From the NCBI GenBank assembly GCA_016987375.1, contig PJRA01000493.1:1-35913 (forward strand): DNA of 35,913 nt, given 5' to 3'. The DNA is from Brachionus koreanus. Lineage: Eukaryota; Rotifera; Eurotatoria; Ploima; Brachionidae. A model generated the notes under the pieces. That model was not told the DNA's origin. It searched no databases and worked only from the letters and a program-made list of their open reading frames with translations. The position numbers and the translations under genes are program-made. Shown piece after piece: positions 21,572 through 34,644 of this stretch. Position 1 is the stretch's first letter. Each line of letters begins with the position of its first letter.

Positions 21572-22894
21572 TTTTATAATAACATAAAATTATTTAGATA
21601 TTTCAGCTAGTTATTTCGAAACTAGAAATTTTGTCTTGTTAGTTTTAAGTCTAAATTGCAACGTAGAAACAAATAAACTAACCACATAATTAAGTTTGTG
21701 ATTCATCAACAATTTTCTACGAATTGTTAATAAATTTGTCTTATTTTTATTTTTTCTTTTCTATTTAAAATTTAAAAGAAAGTTTATTACATAAAAATTT
21801 AATGTATGTTTAGGAATGCAAATTTTAGCTAATTGTTAGGAAAAAACATCTAAATCAAATTAAAAATTACTTTTGCTTAAAAAATAAATAACAAAATTTA
21901 AAGCTATTTCACTACCATTTCATGATAACGAATTAAGAAATGTCTTGCTTAATTTAATTTTAAAAATTACAATCAAATGATAATTTCTTTTTGTTCGATT
22001 ATTAAACATTAAAATATAAAATAAAAGCTTAATAGTATTAAATTAGGTTAAATAACTTCTCAAAAACTTTTTATATTTTGGTTAATTAAAATTTTTATTA
22101 GAAATAAAAACTAATGAAAATAAAATTAAAAAATTTGAGTCAGTAAATAGCAATCTTTCTGATTATAGATAATAAAAAAAAATTAATAAAAAATATTTAA
22201 AATTTACCTTTTTTTGACGATATTTTTCTAGATTTTACCAGAATTTACATTTAATGAAAAATTATGTATTTTTTTTTGGTATAAAAGAAAGCTGAAAAAC
22301 CAAAAAAATAAATATTTTAAGGAAAATTTTAAGAGCTTTTATTTGGTTTAATTTGTATTCTTGGAGTTTTGAGGATTGCCATTTCGGTCACTGACTGTTT
22401 GATCATACGCGCGTTAAAAATAGATTAATAAAATTCCAAAACTTTTTGGGAGTAACAAATTTAATATTTTTATGACAGAAGTATTCAAATGAGGCGATAA
22501 ATTTTACTTATTTTAACTGGCAATAAAAATAATTGCCTTTAAAATATATTTATTGCAATGACTTTTTAATTTTGAACTGACAAAATGAAACATATTTTAT
22601 TGACTAAATAAACCAATTTAAGTGATAAAGATATTTGTTCAACAAACAAAAAGAGTTTACTGACAAAAAATAAAAATTTGTAAAAAAAGCTATTTAAAAA
22701 AATACAAAAATAACTAAATTTTCATGTGTTTTTCGTTTCTTTTACAGCTTTCTTGCCAATTCCAAATTTTTTCATCAATATTTTATATGAAATCAATTTA
22801 ACTTGATCTAATTTAGCTGATTTTCTTTTCATTTAGACATCATTGATATACAAGAAATGAATCTTTTAAATTCAATCTATAATAGTTAGTTCTA
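21572..22894. other. AT-rich intergenic region upstream of BET1
   Basis: No reading frame or RNA structure could be supported. It must contain the BET1 promoter. The last portion is less AT-biased as it approaches the hairpin-containing fragment. Confidence 0.45.
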
Positions 22895-23030
22895 AGCTTA
22901 ATTGGCCGAACGGCTACGGTCAAGTGGCCCATAGACCCCAAAAAAATAGTCATTGAGAGATATCGGAAGCTTTAACTAACCGCATCCGATATCGATAATA
23001 TATCGATTTTGGTTCTCAATATCAAACACA
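22895..23030. repeat. Less AT-rich fragment with a perfect 9-bp inverted repeat, probable transposon relic
   Basis: The segment contains GGCCGAACGGC and CGGTCAAGTGGCCC, similar in style to the GGCC/GGTC-rich blocks around the intronic retroelement and to the MITE at 35358. Then GATATCGGA (22959-22967) pairs exactly with TCCGATATC (22985-22993) around a 17-base loop. No coding potential was seen. Relic status is an inference from composition. Confidence 0.4.
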
Positions 23031-23560
23031 ATCTAAAATTGAATGATAATTTTTCAAATTATTTTTAATCAAATGCCATAGCCTAATTATTAAATTCAGA
23101 AGATAAAAGTAAGAGATGACAAACGTTATCATCTAAAAGTTCTAAGTATTTTTTAATAAGAAAAAATCATGCAGATATTTTTATAAAATACTCAAATTTC
23201 TTTCATGAAAAAATTTTCCTCTGTAATAAAATTTAGATTTTATTTCAAATAATTTATTTTGAGAAAATCTGTTGAAAAAAACTTTAATGAAAAATGACTT
23301 GGAAAAGACAAAAAAACTATAAAAAAAATTTTTTTAAAATAAATAACTAAAAAAATAAATTAAAATTTTTATTCAAAAAAAAAACTAATCAAAATAAAAT
23401 TGAAAATTAAATCGATTAAATCATTCGGCATGAAAATTTTATCTTTTAAATTAATTTAACGAAATCAAATTTCTCAGTGTATAAAATCAAATTGTGGCAT
23501 GAAGTATCAAGTTAATCGAAAGTAATTAAAAAATTTAAGTCTGAGAATAACAACATTGAT
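23031..23560. other. AT-rich 3' flank of the calpain-15-like gene
   Basis: No features are recognisable. It should include the 3' UTR of the minus-strand calpain that ends at 23561. Confidence 0.4.
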
Positions 23561-26500
23561 TTAATTAAATACTGAACGAGGTACATGCAGACCAAAAGTT
23601 TGTTTACTAATTGGTGGCAAATTTGTAACCATTCTCCCTTCATTACCTGGCCAAGTATTCAAATATGGATTTGAACTAAGTCTGTACTTGATGCTATACT
23701 GGATGCTGTAGCTGTTGCTTCCTTCCAATTGAGTTAATACAATTAAAACTTGTCTATGTAGTGGTGGAACAGAATCTTTGGTTAATAAAGATTGACGAGT
23801 TGATACAACATTATTGCTGCGTTCACAATCAAGCTCTACGTGTAAATAACTATTCTCGTTTAAATTCTCGGCAACAATCATTATTCCGCTATAACCTTTG
23901 GCCAATGTGTATATACAAGCATTATCTAATCCTGAGGAGGTTTTACTTCCTAATGTTGTCACTAGTTGAATTATTGTGTCAGCCAAAAGAAAAGCTGAAT
24001 GCATTTCTTGTTCAAGATAGAAAACTTTTGTGCTATGAATAACTAGATTGTATAAGTTATTATTAGTTTCCAGCGCTTCTCGTGAATACCAAAAGTTAAA
24101 AGAGCATGGCACAATTAAATACTCGCCTGGCTCAAATATATGTTCACATCCTATAAATCTTCTCACCGATCTCTTACTGCATGTGACCAATTTTCCAACT
24201 GAGTCTTTTCTTCCATTTGATTTCAAAACAACAAAACATAGGTCAAGATCTCCAGTTTCTTTTCTGTTTTTAACTGTTTTATGAAATAGTCCGATATCAA
24301 TTTCACATGTTTCAAAAACAATTAAAGTAAAGGCGAGCATTTCACGTGTGCCCTCAGAACTAAAGTATCCACTAACTCGACTATCTAGCCAATCAACTCT
24401 TGATTTACAAATATCAATTGAGCAAAAATATTTTACGAAATCATAGAAAGACATCCAAAAGACTCCTTCGTCGTAGCTTGGACGAGTTACGTTGAAATAG
24501 TGGTTATCATCTTGTCTGCTGCTTGTTTGAAGCCTTGGAGTGTTTCTTAGTTTGGACTTCAGACCCAATGCTCTACGGATTTCAGGTGACCATAGTCTAG
24601 AATTTTCGGACCAATCACCAGTCCATGTATATCTTCCTGAAAATTAAAATTAAATCAATTAAGGAAAAGCAAATACAGAATTATTTTTAATTTTTTAAAA
24701 ATTCAAATTCAAATTTTTTTATAAATAATAGCAATTATTAATTTTAATCTAGCTTTATTTTTGTGAAACTAAATATTGTAAATTTAAAAAACAAATAACT
24801 AGTTTTAATTTTCCCTATAAAAAATTCTCCAAGCTTTTCCTAATATCCTATTTTCTAGAGCAAGGCTGCCACCCAGACAAGTTATTATAGCTCAAATTTG
24901 ATTCGAAAATATTCTTAAAATAATTGTTAAGTTTATTTCTTTAATCAAAATAAAATTTGCAAAATGATTAAAAAAAAAACATTTTCTTAGTATATTTTAT
25001 ATTATCTAATTACAAAATTAACAAAAAATATTCAAAATTATATGAATTTTTTTGTCAAAATAATTTTTTATTAAAACATCCGATTAAAATTTTTTTTCTC
25101 TTTTTCACTTTGATATGGGCAAATTTTTAAATTTAATGCTTAATCTAGTCTTTTGAGAAAATTAAAATTTTCACGTCAACCTAAAAAAATTTAGCACTAT
25201 ATTTTTAATCAGATTACTAAAATTATATTTTGGTATTATATTTGAACAAAAGCATTAGTTTTAAGTATTTTAAATCAATTAATACACATTTTGGCACTGC
25301 AAGGATCAAAGACTAAAACTTACCCCAAGGATTTCTCAGTTGAATTAGGCGATTTCCAAAAACTTCTTTAACAGCCAAAACTGAATAAGCATGTCTTGGT
25401 AAAAGACCTTTATCTGTAAAAATTCTATCATCTAAAATGTCTGTTCTTCCACATGATGCACCTAAAGCATAACCAGCTTCTTTCATACTCAGCATTCTGG
25501 CCCAAATCATTTCAAAATCGATTTCTTCTTCATTGGAAGAATTAGGCTCTAGACGAATAGAGTCACAGGGATATCCAGTTAGTGACGACAAGCCTTCAAC
25601 AGTTTGACCTGCAATCAAACTCTCATAACTACCATTCAACTTTGCCATTGCTTTTTCAATCAAGGGAACCCATAATTGTTTTCTATTTGCTTGGGAATAA
25701 ATCAAATAACCATTTTGATCGCATGGAAACAAATCATCTAAGATAACAGTCTGCCATTCGCCATTTTTACATAGCCTTACCTGATAGCATCCCTGTGGAC
25801 AGTGTTCTTTGGTAATTATAATTCTTTTTAACAGCTCAGGTTGCTCAAGAATGACTGCCAAGCCACTCAATAGCCAACAATTTCCTAATAATCCCTGTTT
25901 TATATCATTAAATTTAGGCTCATTGTAAACACTCCATTTTAAATGACGTTCACTAGAATGGGTGTGTATTTGATCAGGACTAAGCCATTGAATATGACCA
26001 ATATTTTTTGGCTTTATTTTCGGATCAATAAAAAGTGATTTATCGCATGGCGGAAATGAATCGTCCACAAATTTATGACCATTTATTCTACAATATGTAA
26101 CAATATTTTTCCATACTTTTTCTGCCTCTGTAGTAGCATTTGTATACTGTTTTATGAGCGATTTCGCTTTATGGGATCTACATGTTAAAGATGAATTGTT
26201 ATGTGAATTTGACGAACCCATAAAATTTGAATAGTCTGTTTGATAGTTGTTATCATAATCGTTGCCATCTAAGTCCATCGGAACATAACTTTTGTCAAAA
26301 GAACATAGCGCGCATTTATTCGCTTCAGGTTTATTCTTGATTCCACAAGCGTTACATTCCCAAAATTTTTTTTCCTCTTTACCATCTTTTGTCGCGTGAC
26401 AAAGACCGCATATGGTACATACGTCTGGATTAATGTAAGTGCAAAATTTACAAATCCAAATTTCGCCTAAATTTTTTTTTTCGTTGTTGATAGAATTTTT

Positions 26501-27079
26501 GGGTGATTTTTGTCGCGGACTTTGGCACAGTTCGCATTTGCTGTCCTTCTCAAAATTAATGTATGTACATTCGGGACAGTTCCATATGCGAGCATAGTCA
26601 TATATGTCTTCGTTTAGGGTCTGGTCATAGACAACGGAATTATTTCTCGAAATTTTTGCTGGAATTGAATTTCTTTGTGTGTTACACATTTCACAAACAT
26701 TTGACCAACTAGGATTGGTGGCAAAAGTGCACGTATTGCATACCCATTGATTATCTTTTGAACTCGAAATTGGTCTATTCGACTGTGGATCAATTTCAAT
26801 CACACTATCATCTAAATTTGTTGTTTGTTTGACACTGTTTGTTTGATTACTTAAATTGGAAATAAATTGTTTTACATCGTTTAACTTAGATTTGATAGCA
26901 CTATATTTTTTGTTGTTGGTGTTATTAGTCAGGTCAATTTGACCATTGTTAATTTGACTGGGAGCTAGAGCCCTTGGCTTGAATTCATAATTGCACATAG
27001 AGCAATTCTTTGGACGGTCTGAATTCAAAAATGTACATTTTGGACACGATAACTCAAATGGTTGGTAGATTGTTGCCAT
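23561..27079 (-). CDS. CAPN15: Calpain-15 (SOL/SOLH) cysteine protease with five RanBP2-type zinc fingers
   Basis: Two exons, 27079-25324 and 24636-23561, joined in phase 1 at NPW-G, give about 943 aa (human calpain-15 is somewhat longer). Five CxxC...CxxC RanBP2-type zinc fingers lie at about 12-29, 114-132, 168-185, 210-227 and 242-259. The calpain core follows, with catalytic Cys401 (GNCWLLSG), His563 (RHAYSV) and Asn583 (RNPWG), then TWTGDWSENSRLW and EGVFWMSFYDFV. The C-terminal SOL-homology domain contains FEPGEYLIVPC and VPPLHRQVLIVLTQLEG and ends FGLHVPRSVFN. Zinc fingers of this class can bind ubiquitin. SOL calpains act in nervous-system and eye development in animals. ATG at 27079 lies just before the first finger. 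The gene is convergent with its zinc-finger-less paralogue. Confidence 0.95.
23626..24373 (-). repeat. Right copy of the near-identical inverted calpain tract
   Basis: This is the partner of 19232-19961 in inverted orientation. It is 748 bp, carrying 18 bp (codons KYRLSS, after SIQYSI) that are missing from the left copy. Otherwise the two copies differ by only two substitutions. Both ends fall inside the last exon. Confidence 0.95.
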
Positions 27080-29407
27080 TAAAAATAACTAATTTATTTC
27101 CTAGATTCAAATAATAAATAAATTATCTAACAAATAAAATTAAAATTTTTAATTTATTATTGTTGCCATGTATTTTGATTTAATTGTCAAATAGTCAAAT
27201 ATGAATTTAAAATTTTCTTTAAAGACCATCACTCAAATACAATAATTGATAAACGAAGTAAATTGAAAAATTTCTATTCTATATTGAAATTAACTAAGAA
27301 ACTAAGAAACGAAATTAACTAAGAAAAATTTTAAACTTATTTCGAAAGTCATCTCAAAAAGTTAAATTTATGAAATTTTCTCAATTGAAATTTATTTTTT
27401 GTTTAATTTAGATAATGAATTGGAAAAAAAATTTTCCCCAAAATTTTTTTCATAGCTCATATTATAAACTAAGTCCTTGAAAAACTCTTTTAAAATAAAT
27501 AGAATTAAATATTTTAAAATTTTTTAATATATTCTATTTTAGACAAATTTATGATAATAAAAACAAAAATTCAACTCTAATATTACCTGATTATTATTCA
27601 AAATTTTTCGAATTCATAATATGTAGCAAAACAAATTCGAATTTTTTTTAACTTGTTTTTTTTTTATTCTTTAGAATTAAAAATGAGAAAATTATTTAAT
27701 TTGTGATTAAGAGTGAAACTTTTGCATTTAAGAATCGTTTTTCAACTAAATACAAAACTAAAATAAAATCATGTTTCGTAAATTCTAGAATTTACCTAAT
27801 AAAAATTGTATCAACCAATTATTATATTTTATCTAATAAAAACGTCATTGTATTATAATTCTAAAAGGTTTTTCTAATTAAACAAACTTTTAACAAAAGA
27901 TTTCCTTTCAAAACGAGGTCCTAAGCTTTTCTTCTTAATAAGGTGGCTTAAAATCGTTGGCAAACTATTCAAACAAATACAAATCCATTCGTACCTATGT
28001 ACCTGGGCAAATCAAAAGATTTATATGTTGTTTTTTTTTCAATTAAGTATAATCATTTTAATTATCGCTTCAAATCCTAAATTGGATTTAATGTTAATTG
28101 CATTGAAACGATAATTCTATTCAATTTTGAAATTTGAGAAATTACTATTTTAAAACAAATTTGTAAAAAATAATATTTATGAAAACAATAAATTTTTAAA
28201 TCACTGACAAGATTAAAATAATTTTATGATTTAAATAAAAGAATCATGCAAATACATCAAATTTTACCCAAATAATAACTAGTCTTTATTTTGTTGAAGC
28301 ATGCACAATTGGTTTTATTGCTTATACAAATAATTTAATTATGAAAGCAATTCTTATAAATTTATTTTGTACAGAAAATTTAAAATTAAGCATTTAAAAA
28401 AATTCTTAATTAATAAATTAGTATCTTTAAATTTAAAATAGCAGATATTATAAAAAACTATACCATTTTAGATTGAATAGTTTTTATTTATAATTAAGTT
28501 TAGTATTGAACCCAATTGAAGGCTACCAATAAATTACCGCAAGTAGATAATCCCCGGTAAAAATCTATCTTTGCCGAGGATTAAAAGAAAAAAATTTATA
28601 CAACACTATACTGAATAAAAATAAAAATTATTGTATCCAATTATTCATTTTCTTTTAATAAAAAAAATATTGATCAAATAAAACTTTATACATTGTTGGT
28701 CATTATGACAAAATTAATCCTTAAAATGACATAAATTTTTGAGTTTATCTTTTAGCTGGTCAATGGATCACAATATTATATTATTTTACAATTTTGAAAT
28801 ATAAAAATGTAATTATCAAGTTAATATTAAATAGGTATCTATTAAATTACGTTTAATATCAATTCAAAAATAATAATACTTTATCTTATTGGAAAAAATT
28901 GTTTTATGAATATATCTTTCTTTACTTATTTAAGTTATATAAATAATAATACTAACATTTAGAAAAAATACTTCGAATTAATATTCTGCTATGTTGATAC
29001 CAAATATGTTTGTTTTATTTTTAAAGCGGTACTTAAAGTTTGAAATTTCGATTTGGCCTGTTCATTTTTTACCAACTAACCCATATGAATAATTTTTGTA
29101 TGATTACTTGAAAATTCATAAAAAAAAAGAAATTTAGCTCAATTTTTATTTTATTATGCTTTTTGACGAATTTTTTTTTTTTTATTTTTGTTGAGTCATA
29201 AAATTTTGCGTTTTTTAAAATGTTGAATAATTTTGATTCAAGTAGCTATGTAAATCTAAAACTTAAAGTCGTATTATATGTTAAAATAAACAAAATTGAA
29301 TGCATTTATATGTCTAAATATGTTTATCTAATTTAAAAAAATATCATTGAGTGAAAAATTTAAACGAAGATTTCCAAATATTGGTACTATGACTCAATTA
29401 TTATTAA
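27080..29407. other. AT-rich intergenic region upstream of CAPN15
   Basis: About 2.3 kb of A/T-dominated sequence. An imperfect hairpin near 28550-28583 (AATCCCCGG pairing with CCGAGGATT) and a short local duplication (AAATTAACTAAGAAA, about 27290-27330) are the only structures noticed. No gene is supported. The CAPN15 promoter should lie just above 27079. Confidence 0.45.
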
Positions 29408-29997
29408 AAAAAAAGGTCTCTCAGCAACAGAGCTAGCTTATAAAATATGTCTAGTGGAAGGAGAACATGTGCTGTGGAGAACAAGCAAGAAAGGCACAAT
29501 ATTGATTTATAAAATTTAACATTGTTGATAGGAGTCTTTAAAGGATGAAAGGATCAGGAGACCAGCGGTTACCGATCATGCTCAGTGTCCGACTTTCGAG
29601 AGCAAACCAAAGCTTAAACAATTAGAACCAATGTATGGTTACATACAGGATAAAAATATGCTTCTTGGGTCAACCGAAAGCTAGGTATGCTTCTTCAAGA
29701 TAACGTTAGACCTCACAGAGTTAGAAGAGCAATGGGAAAAATAGAAGAACTGGAAGGGATAATTATATGAATAAATTTCTTATTCATCCAACATAAAGCC
29801 AAAATCTTTCTTCTTTTGATTAGCATCTTTTTCGCTCAATGCCTCATCTTTTTAGAGAAAGGCTTCTTACTAATCAAAACCAATTTGAAGTGTCGCGAGT
29901 TTTGGTCTCCAAATGCCATGGTTGGTACAAAAGAGGAGTCAAACTACTCGCTGATAGATAGCTCAAGACTAAAGAGCAAAATTGTTTATATTTTTTA
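29408..29997 (+). mobile_element. Decayed, internally deleted mariner transposase
   Basis: Pieces in order on the plus strand, across several frames, are: GLSATELAYKIC with VEGEHVL (N-terminal helix-turn-helix region), SLKDE with RRPAVTDHAQ (the linker typical of mariners), then WVNRKA, DNVRPHRVRRAMGKIEEL (block around the second catalytic Asp), SSFD-x-HLFRSMPHLF (block with the third Asp) and WYKRGVKLLADR near the C-terminus. The stretch between the linker and WVNRK, with the first catalytic Asp, is missing. Stops and frameshifts make it non-functional. Terminal repeats were not identified. Confidence 0.82.
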
Positions 29998-30961
29998 GAT
30001 TAGCTAACTAACTATTGCTTTTCTTTAATTGATAAGTTAAAAAAATTTAAAAAAACACATAATTTTTTAAAATTTGTACAAAATAGATTCGTAATTTTCT
30101 AAAATTTTAAAGCTTTTAAGATAATAAAAAGTAAAAATGATTTATAACTAAACTTTGAAGAATCTTTAAAAATACATAAAAAGTTCCTTATTTGAAATTA
30201 ATTTTAGTCAGCTAAGAATTATTTTTAAAATTTTAGAAATTATTAAAAAAAATAAAATTAAAACGATCAAAACTATTTTTTTATCTCACCTGTTGAGTCC
30301 AAAATCACTCAATAAAATTTTTTTATTTGAATTATCTCAGTCTCCAGAGAAAAAATGTCTATAACTAGTTTTAGTTTGAAAATTCAAAAAAAAAAAACAA
30401 AAATAAAAATAAATCTTTATTGCAAAAGTCTCTTTATTTTTGAAAAGAATTTGAAAAATAATTTATCTTCATTTTAGAATTAATTGTTAAATTTCGTTAT
30501 ACAAAATTATCTGAAATTTTAAAAAAATTATTTTGATATATTAATTGATAAAAAATAAAGCATTCGTTTAAAAAAATAAACGTATTAAACGGATTTAGAA
30601 ATTTTAATGAAATGATTTTGAAAAATATTTTGTTGTTGAATTCTTTAAATTTAACTTATCTAAACATTTTAAAAAAATTATTTAAGATCCGTCTTTATTT
30701 CATTAAAAAAATATCTTTACTTTAGAAACGTAAGTGGTTCATTGAGTGATTTCTTAGCTAATCAAAAAATAAAAATAATTCCAAAATAACACATTTGAAT
30801 TCTAAGACAATAAATTTCAAATAAACTAAAATATTAAAGTTCAAGTAGAGAACAAAAAAAAATTTAAAATAATCACTTGAAATTTGAAAATTAATTTGTA
30901 TTTGCTTAAATTTCAAAATTTCTTTCAAGCCAAATATAGAAGTTGAAAATAAATTCAAACA
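29998..30961. other. AT-rich region upstream of MSH2
   Basis: No exon or repeat is recognisable. It should contain the MSH2 promoter and 5' UTR. Its A/T homopolymer density prevents any motif call. Confidence 0.45.
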
Positions 30962-33900
30962 ATGAGCAGTACTCTCAAGCAGCATTCAACAGGTATAATA
31001 AACTTAAGTTTCTACTTGAATTAAATGTTATTTTAGAGCCTGTTCAGGACAAAGACTTTTTGAACGCTTATTTCAAATTGCCAGAAGTGAATTTAATTTT
31101 AGTTTTTAGTTTGGAATAATTTTTTTTATTAAAGAAATCACCAGCAACTATTAGATTTTTCGATAGAGGAGAATATTTTAGTTTACATGGACCAGACGCA
31201 GTATTTGCAGCCAGAGAGTTTTTTAAGACAAACAATGTTATTAAAATTTGGAAATCCAATACGTCTGAACTAGAAACTTGCTATGTAAAGAACAACAATT
31301 TTGAATTATTTATCAAAGAACTGCTTTTGGTAAAACAATATAGAGTTGAAATTTGGAAAAAAAATAGCAAAACTGGAGAATGGACTCTAATAAATCATGT
31401 TTAAAAAAAAGATTTATTTTTAACTTTATTTTAGAATTTTTTTTAGGGCTCTCCGGGTAATTTAAGTCAATTCGAAGATATTCTTTATTCCAACGAAGAA
31501 TCTCAGTCATCTAATACAATAAATGATCCTGGACTGATTGCTATTCAAATTTCGACAGAAGACAATATAAATGTGAGCATTGAATTTGAATTAATCAGAT
31601 TTTTTTATTATTTTTTTCTTTTCTAAGAAACTTTCTTGTGGGTTTGTGGATAAAACTTCAAGATTATTTTTAGTGTGTTTTATAGCTTACAAAGACAATT
31701 TTACCGATTTAGAAGTAAAAAACTAAACCTTTTGAGAATAATTGTTTATAATGTTTGTAACTCAAGAGTTTGTTGATTCATTTGGGGCCCAAGGAATGTT
31801 TAATTCCAAGTACCGGAGGGAGCAGAGATCTGTATGAAAAACTGGATAAAGTTTTGGCTCGAAACAACATATTGGTTACTGAGCGGAAAAAAAGTTTCAA
31901 GATTGCTAATTTAAATTGATTCAATTTTTTATAAGTTTTTATTAGCTGAATTTAACAGTGATAATGAATGTTCAGAACTAAATAATTTGGTTAAAACAGG
32001 CAGTGAAAAAAATGTTGCTAATTTAATCGAATTAAAAGATAGAAATACCATCGGATGTTTAAATTCTTTGATACGTTACCTTGATGTAATCTCCTTTCTA
32101 AATTAATCAAATAATCATTTTCTTTCTAATTAGCTATTAAATGATTCAAACAGTGAACAAAAATTCAAAATAAAATCCTACAACTTGAACAATTATCTAA
32201 AATTAGACTCTGGTGCATTCAGATCATTAAATCTCTTGCCAAATAGAATTGATCAAACCGCGAACAAAACCCACAGTCTCTATGGTGTTCTAAACAAATG
32301 CTGCACCACCCAAGGACAAAGATTGCTTACTCAGTGGATCAAACAACCTTTGATCGATATTCACAAAATTGGTAAAATTAAAAATTATTTATTCAAAATA
32401 TTTTTTTAGCTACAAATTAGCTTTAGCTAAAAAATTTTAAAAATTAAAAATTTTCTGTTCCTGTTTTTCTATTTATTGATTTGTTGAGAAAATGGTAGAG
32501 GTGTTATGGAAATTTGTTAAAGTGAATATCTCAATAATTGAAAAAAAGTTTGGAAAAGTTTGCAAAAAGTTTTCATTATAGTTTATATTCCAACTTTGAC
32601 AAATACTGATTTAAGGAAGTCATCTTAATGCATTGAATATTTTTACTTACTATAAAAAATTATTTTTAATTTAAAATATGACTAAAAAATATTCACTAAT
32701 AATTTAATTAGACAGACCCATTAAACTTTTCAAATAAAGTCATAGATTAATTAATTACTTGTCTTATTACTATAGAGGAACGACAAAATTTAGTTGAAAC
32801 GCTGATAAATGACAGTGAATTGAGACAAAATTTAGTTGAGAATTATTTGAAAAAAATGCCCGATTTTCAAAGAATCGAATGGAAATTTATTAAAAAGAAA
32901 GCTAACTTACAAGTATTTATTAGAATTTAAAAAAAATTATAAATATGAATAATTTTTTAAAAAGGATTGTTATAAAATATATTGTGCTGTTAATAATTTA
33001 CCAAATTTATTCGAATGTTTGCTAAGTCATGAAGGTCCAAAGGCTCATTTGATTAAAGAAATGTTCATTAATCCGCTAAATGTAAGCTTGTTGAATATTG
33101 AAACACAAATTAGATGAAAAACTGATATTTTTAGTCAATCATAATGGATTTTAAGAATTTTCAACAAATGATCGAATCAACGTTGGACATGGACGAAATA
33201 AAAAATCATTTATTTTTAGTAAAAAGCAGCTATAAGCCAGAACTTGAAGAATTAAGAGAAAAATTAAACAATGTTGAAGAAAAAATTGAAACTCTAGCCA
33301 ATAAAGTGTCTAGAGACCTGGGTCTCTCTACTCTGAAGCTCGAATCGAATGCACAAAATGGATATTTTTTTAGAGTGTCCAGAAAAGATGATAAAGCAAT
33401 CAGTAGCTCAAAGAGTTACATAGTTATTGAAACAAGAAAAGATGGAATAAAATTTCAGAGTGAAAAATTGCAAGAATTAAATGAAAGATTTATCGAAATA
33501 AAAAATTTGTATGAGCAAGAACAGAAAAGCGTTGTCGATGAATTAATTCAAGTTTCTTCTGGCTATCTAGATCCCTTACAAAGTCTGAACAATCTAGTTT
33601 CTGAATTAGACATTTATCTATCATTTTCCCTTGTGGCTATGTCGTCTCAGGCTGATTATGTTAGACCAAAATTGCATCCGATGGGAACAGGTATTTTACG
33701 TTTGAAGGATTCAAGACATCCGTGCCTCGAACTTCAGGATGGAATTAACTTCATACCTAATGACTGTGATTTTGTTAAAGATGAAAAAAATTTTTGCATA
33801 ATAACAGGTCCTAACATGGGCGGTAAATCAACATATATCAGACAAGTTGCAGTAGTTGCCTTGATGGCTCAAATTGGTAGCTTTGTTCCGGCATCTAGTG

Positions 33901-34644
33901 CTGAAATGTCAATTGTTGACTGTATTTTGGCTCGAATTGGTGCAAATGATTGCCAAAACAAAGGAATTTCTACGTTTATGGCTGAAATGCTCGAAACATC
34001 TTTCATTTTAAAAACAGCTACTAATAATTCTTTAGTGATAATTGATGAACTTGGAAGAGGAACATCGACATATGATGGTTTTGGATTAGCATGGGCTATT
34101 TCAGAGTAAGATTAGCTAAACTATCAAAAAAAAATCAATTATATTTTTTCATTTAAGCTATTTGGTTAAAAAAGTAAAATGTTTTACTCTTTTTGCCACT
34201 CATTTTCATGAATTGACTGCACTAAGCGAAGAAATAAAGTCTGTTTTTAATTGTCATGTTAGCGCCATGACTACTGATGAGTCCTTAACATTGTTGTATA
34301 AAGTTAAACCTGGTGTTTGCGATCAAAGTTTTGGCATTCATGTAGCTAGACTAGCTAACTTTCCAGAGCATGTTATTGATTATGCCAGAGAAAAAGCAAA
34401 ATATTTGGAAGACTACTGCCCGATTTTAGGAAATGAAGAACAAGAAATAGAAGAACATAGTAAAAAGTATAAATATAAGCAAGAAGCTGACGAAATAATC
34501 AACAATTTGTTCAAAAAAATTCAAAGCATTGATATTAATTCATTTAGTGATCAAGAGTATAGTAATAAAATTACTGAACTAATTCAATCGGAATCATGCC
34601 AAATAGATAATCCATATTTTAAGGCCTTAATTGATAGACTATAA
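30962..34644 (+). CDS. MSH2: DNA mismatch repair protein MSH2 (MutS homologue)
   Basis: Complete gene of twelve exons: 30962-30992, 31037-31086, 31135-31398, 31447-31572, 31628-31714, 31767-31893, 31946-32085, 32134-32371, 32776-32912, 32965-33081, 33135-34105 and 34158-34644. All are gt-ag with consistent phase, giving about 924 aa (human MSH2 is 934). MutS domain I begins [36 protein letters not shown] and ILVTERKK follow. The lever/clamp region includes [13 protein letters not shown] and QWIKQPLID. The ATPase has Walker [10 protein letters not shown] (about residue 664), Walker [16 protein letters not shown] and the FATHFHEL motif. MSH2 pairs with MSH6 or MSH3 to recognise mismatches and loops in the nucleus. 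The start lies in a 31-nt first exon, [10 protein letters not shown], in frame with EPVQDKDF. Introns are mostly 43-65 nt; the longest is 404 nt. Confidence 0.97.

Noticed and set aside
29816..29998. Plus-strand frame of 60 codons starting MISIFFAQCL
   Set aside because: It is out of frame with the mariner C-terminal block that occupies the same bases.
30758..30985. Minus-strand frame overlapping the MSH2 start
   Set aside because: Phe/Leu/Lys-rich A/T sequence, antisense to the first MSH2 exon.
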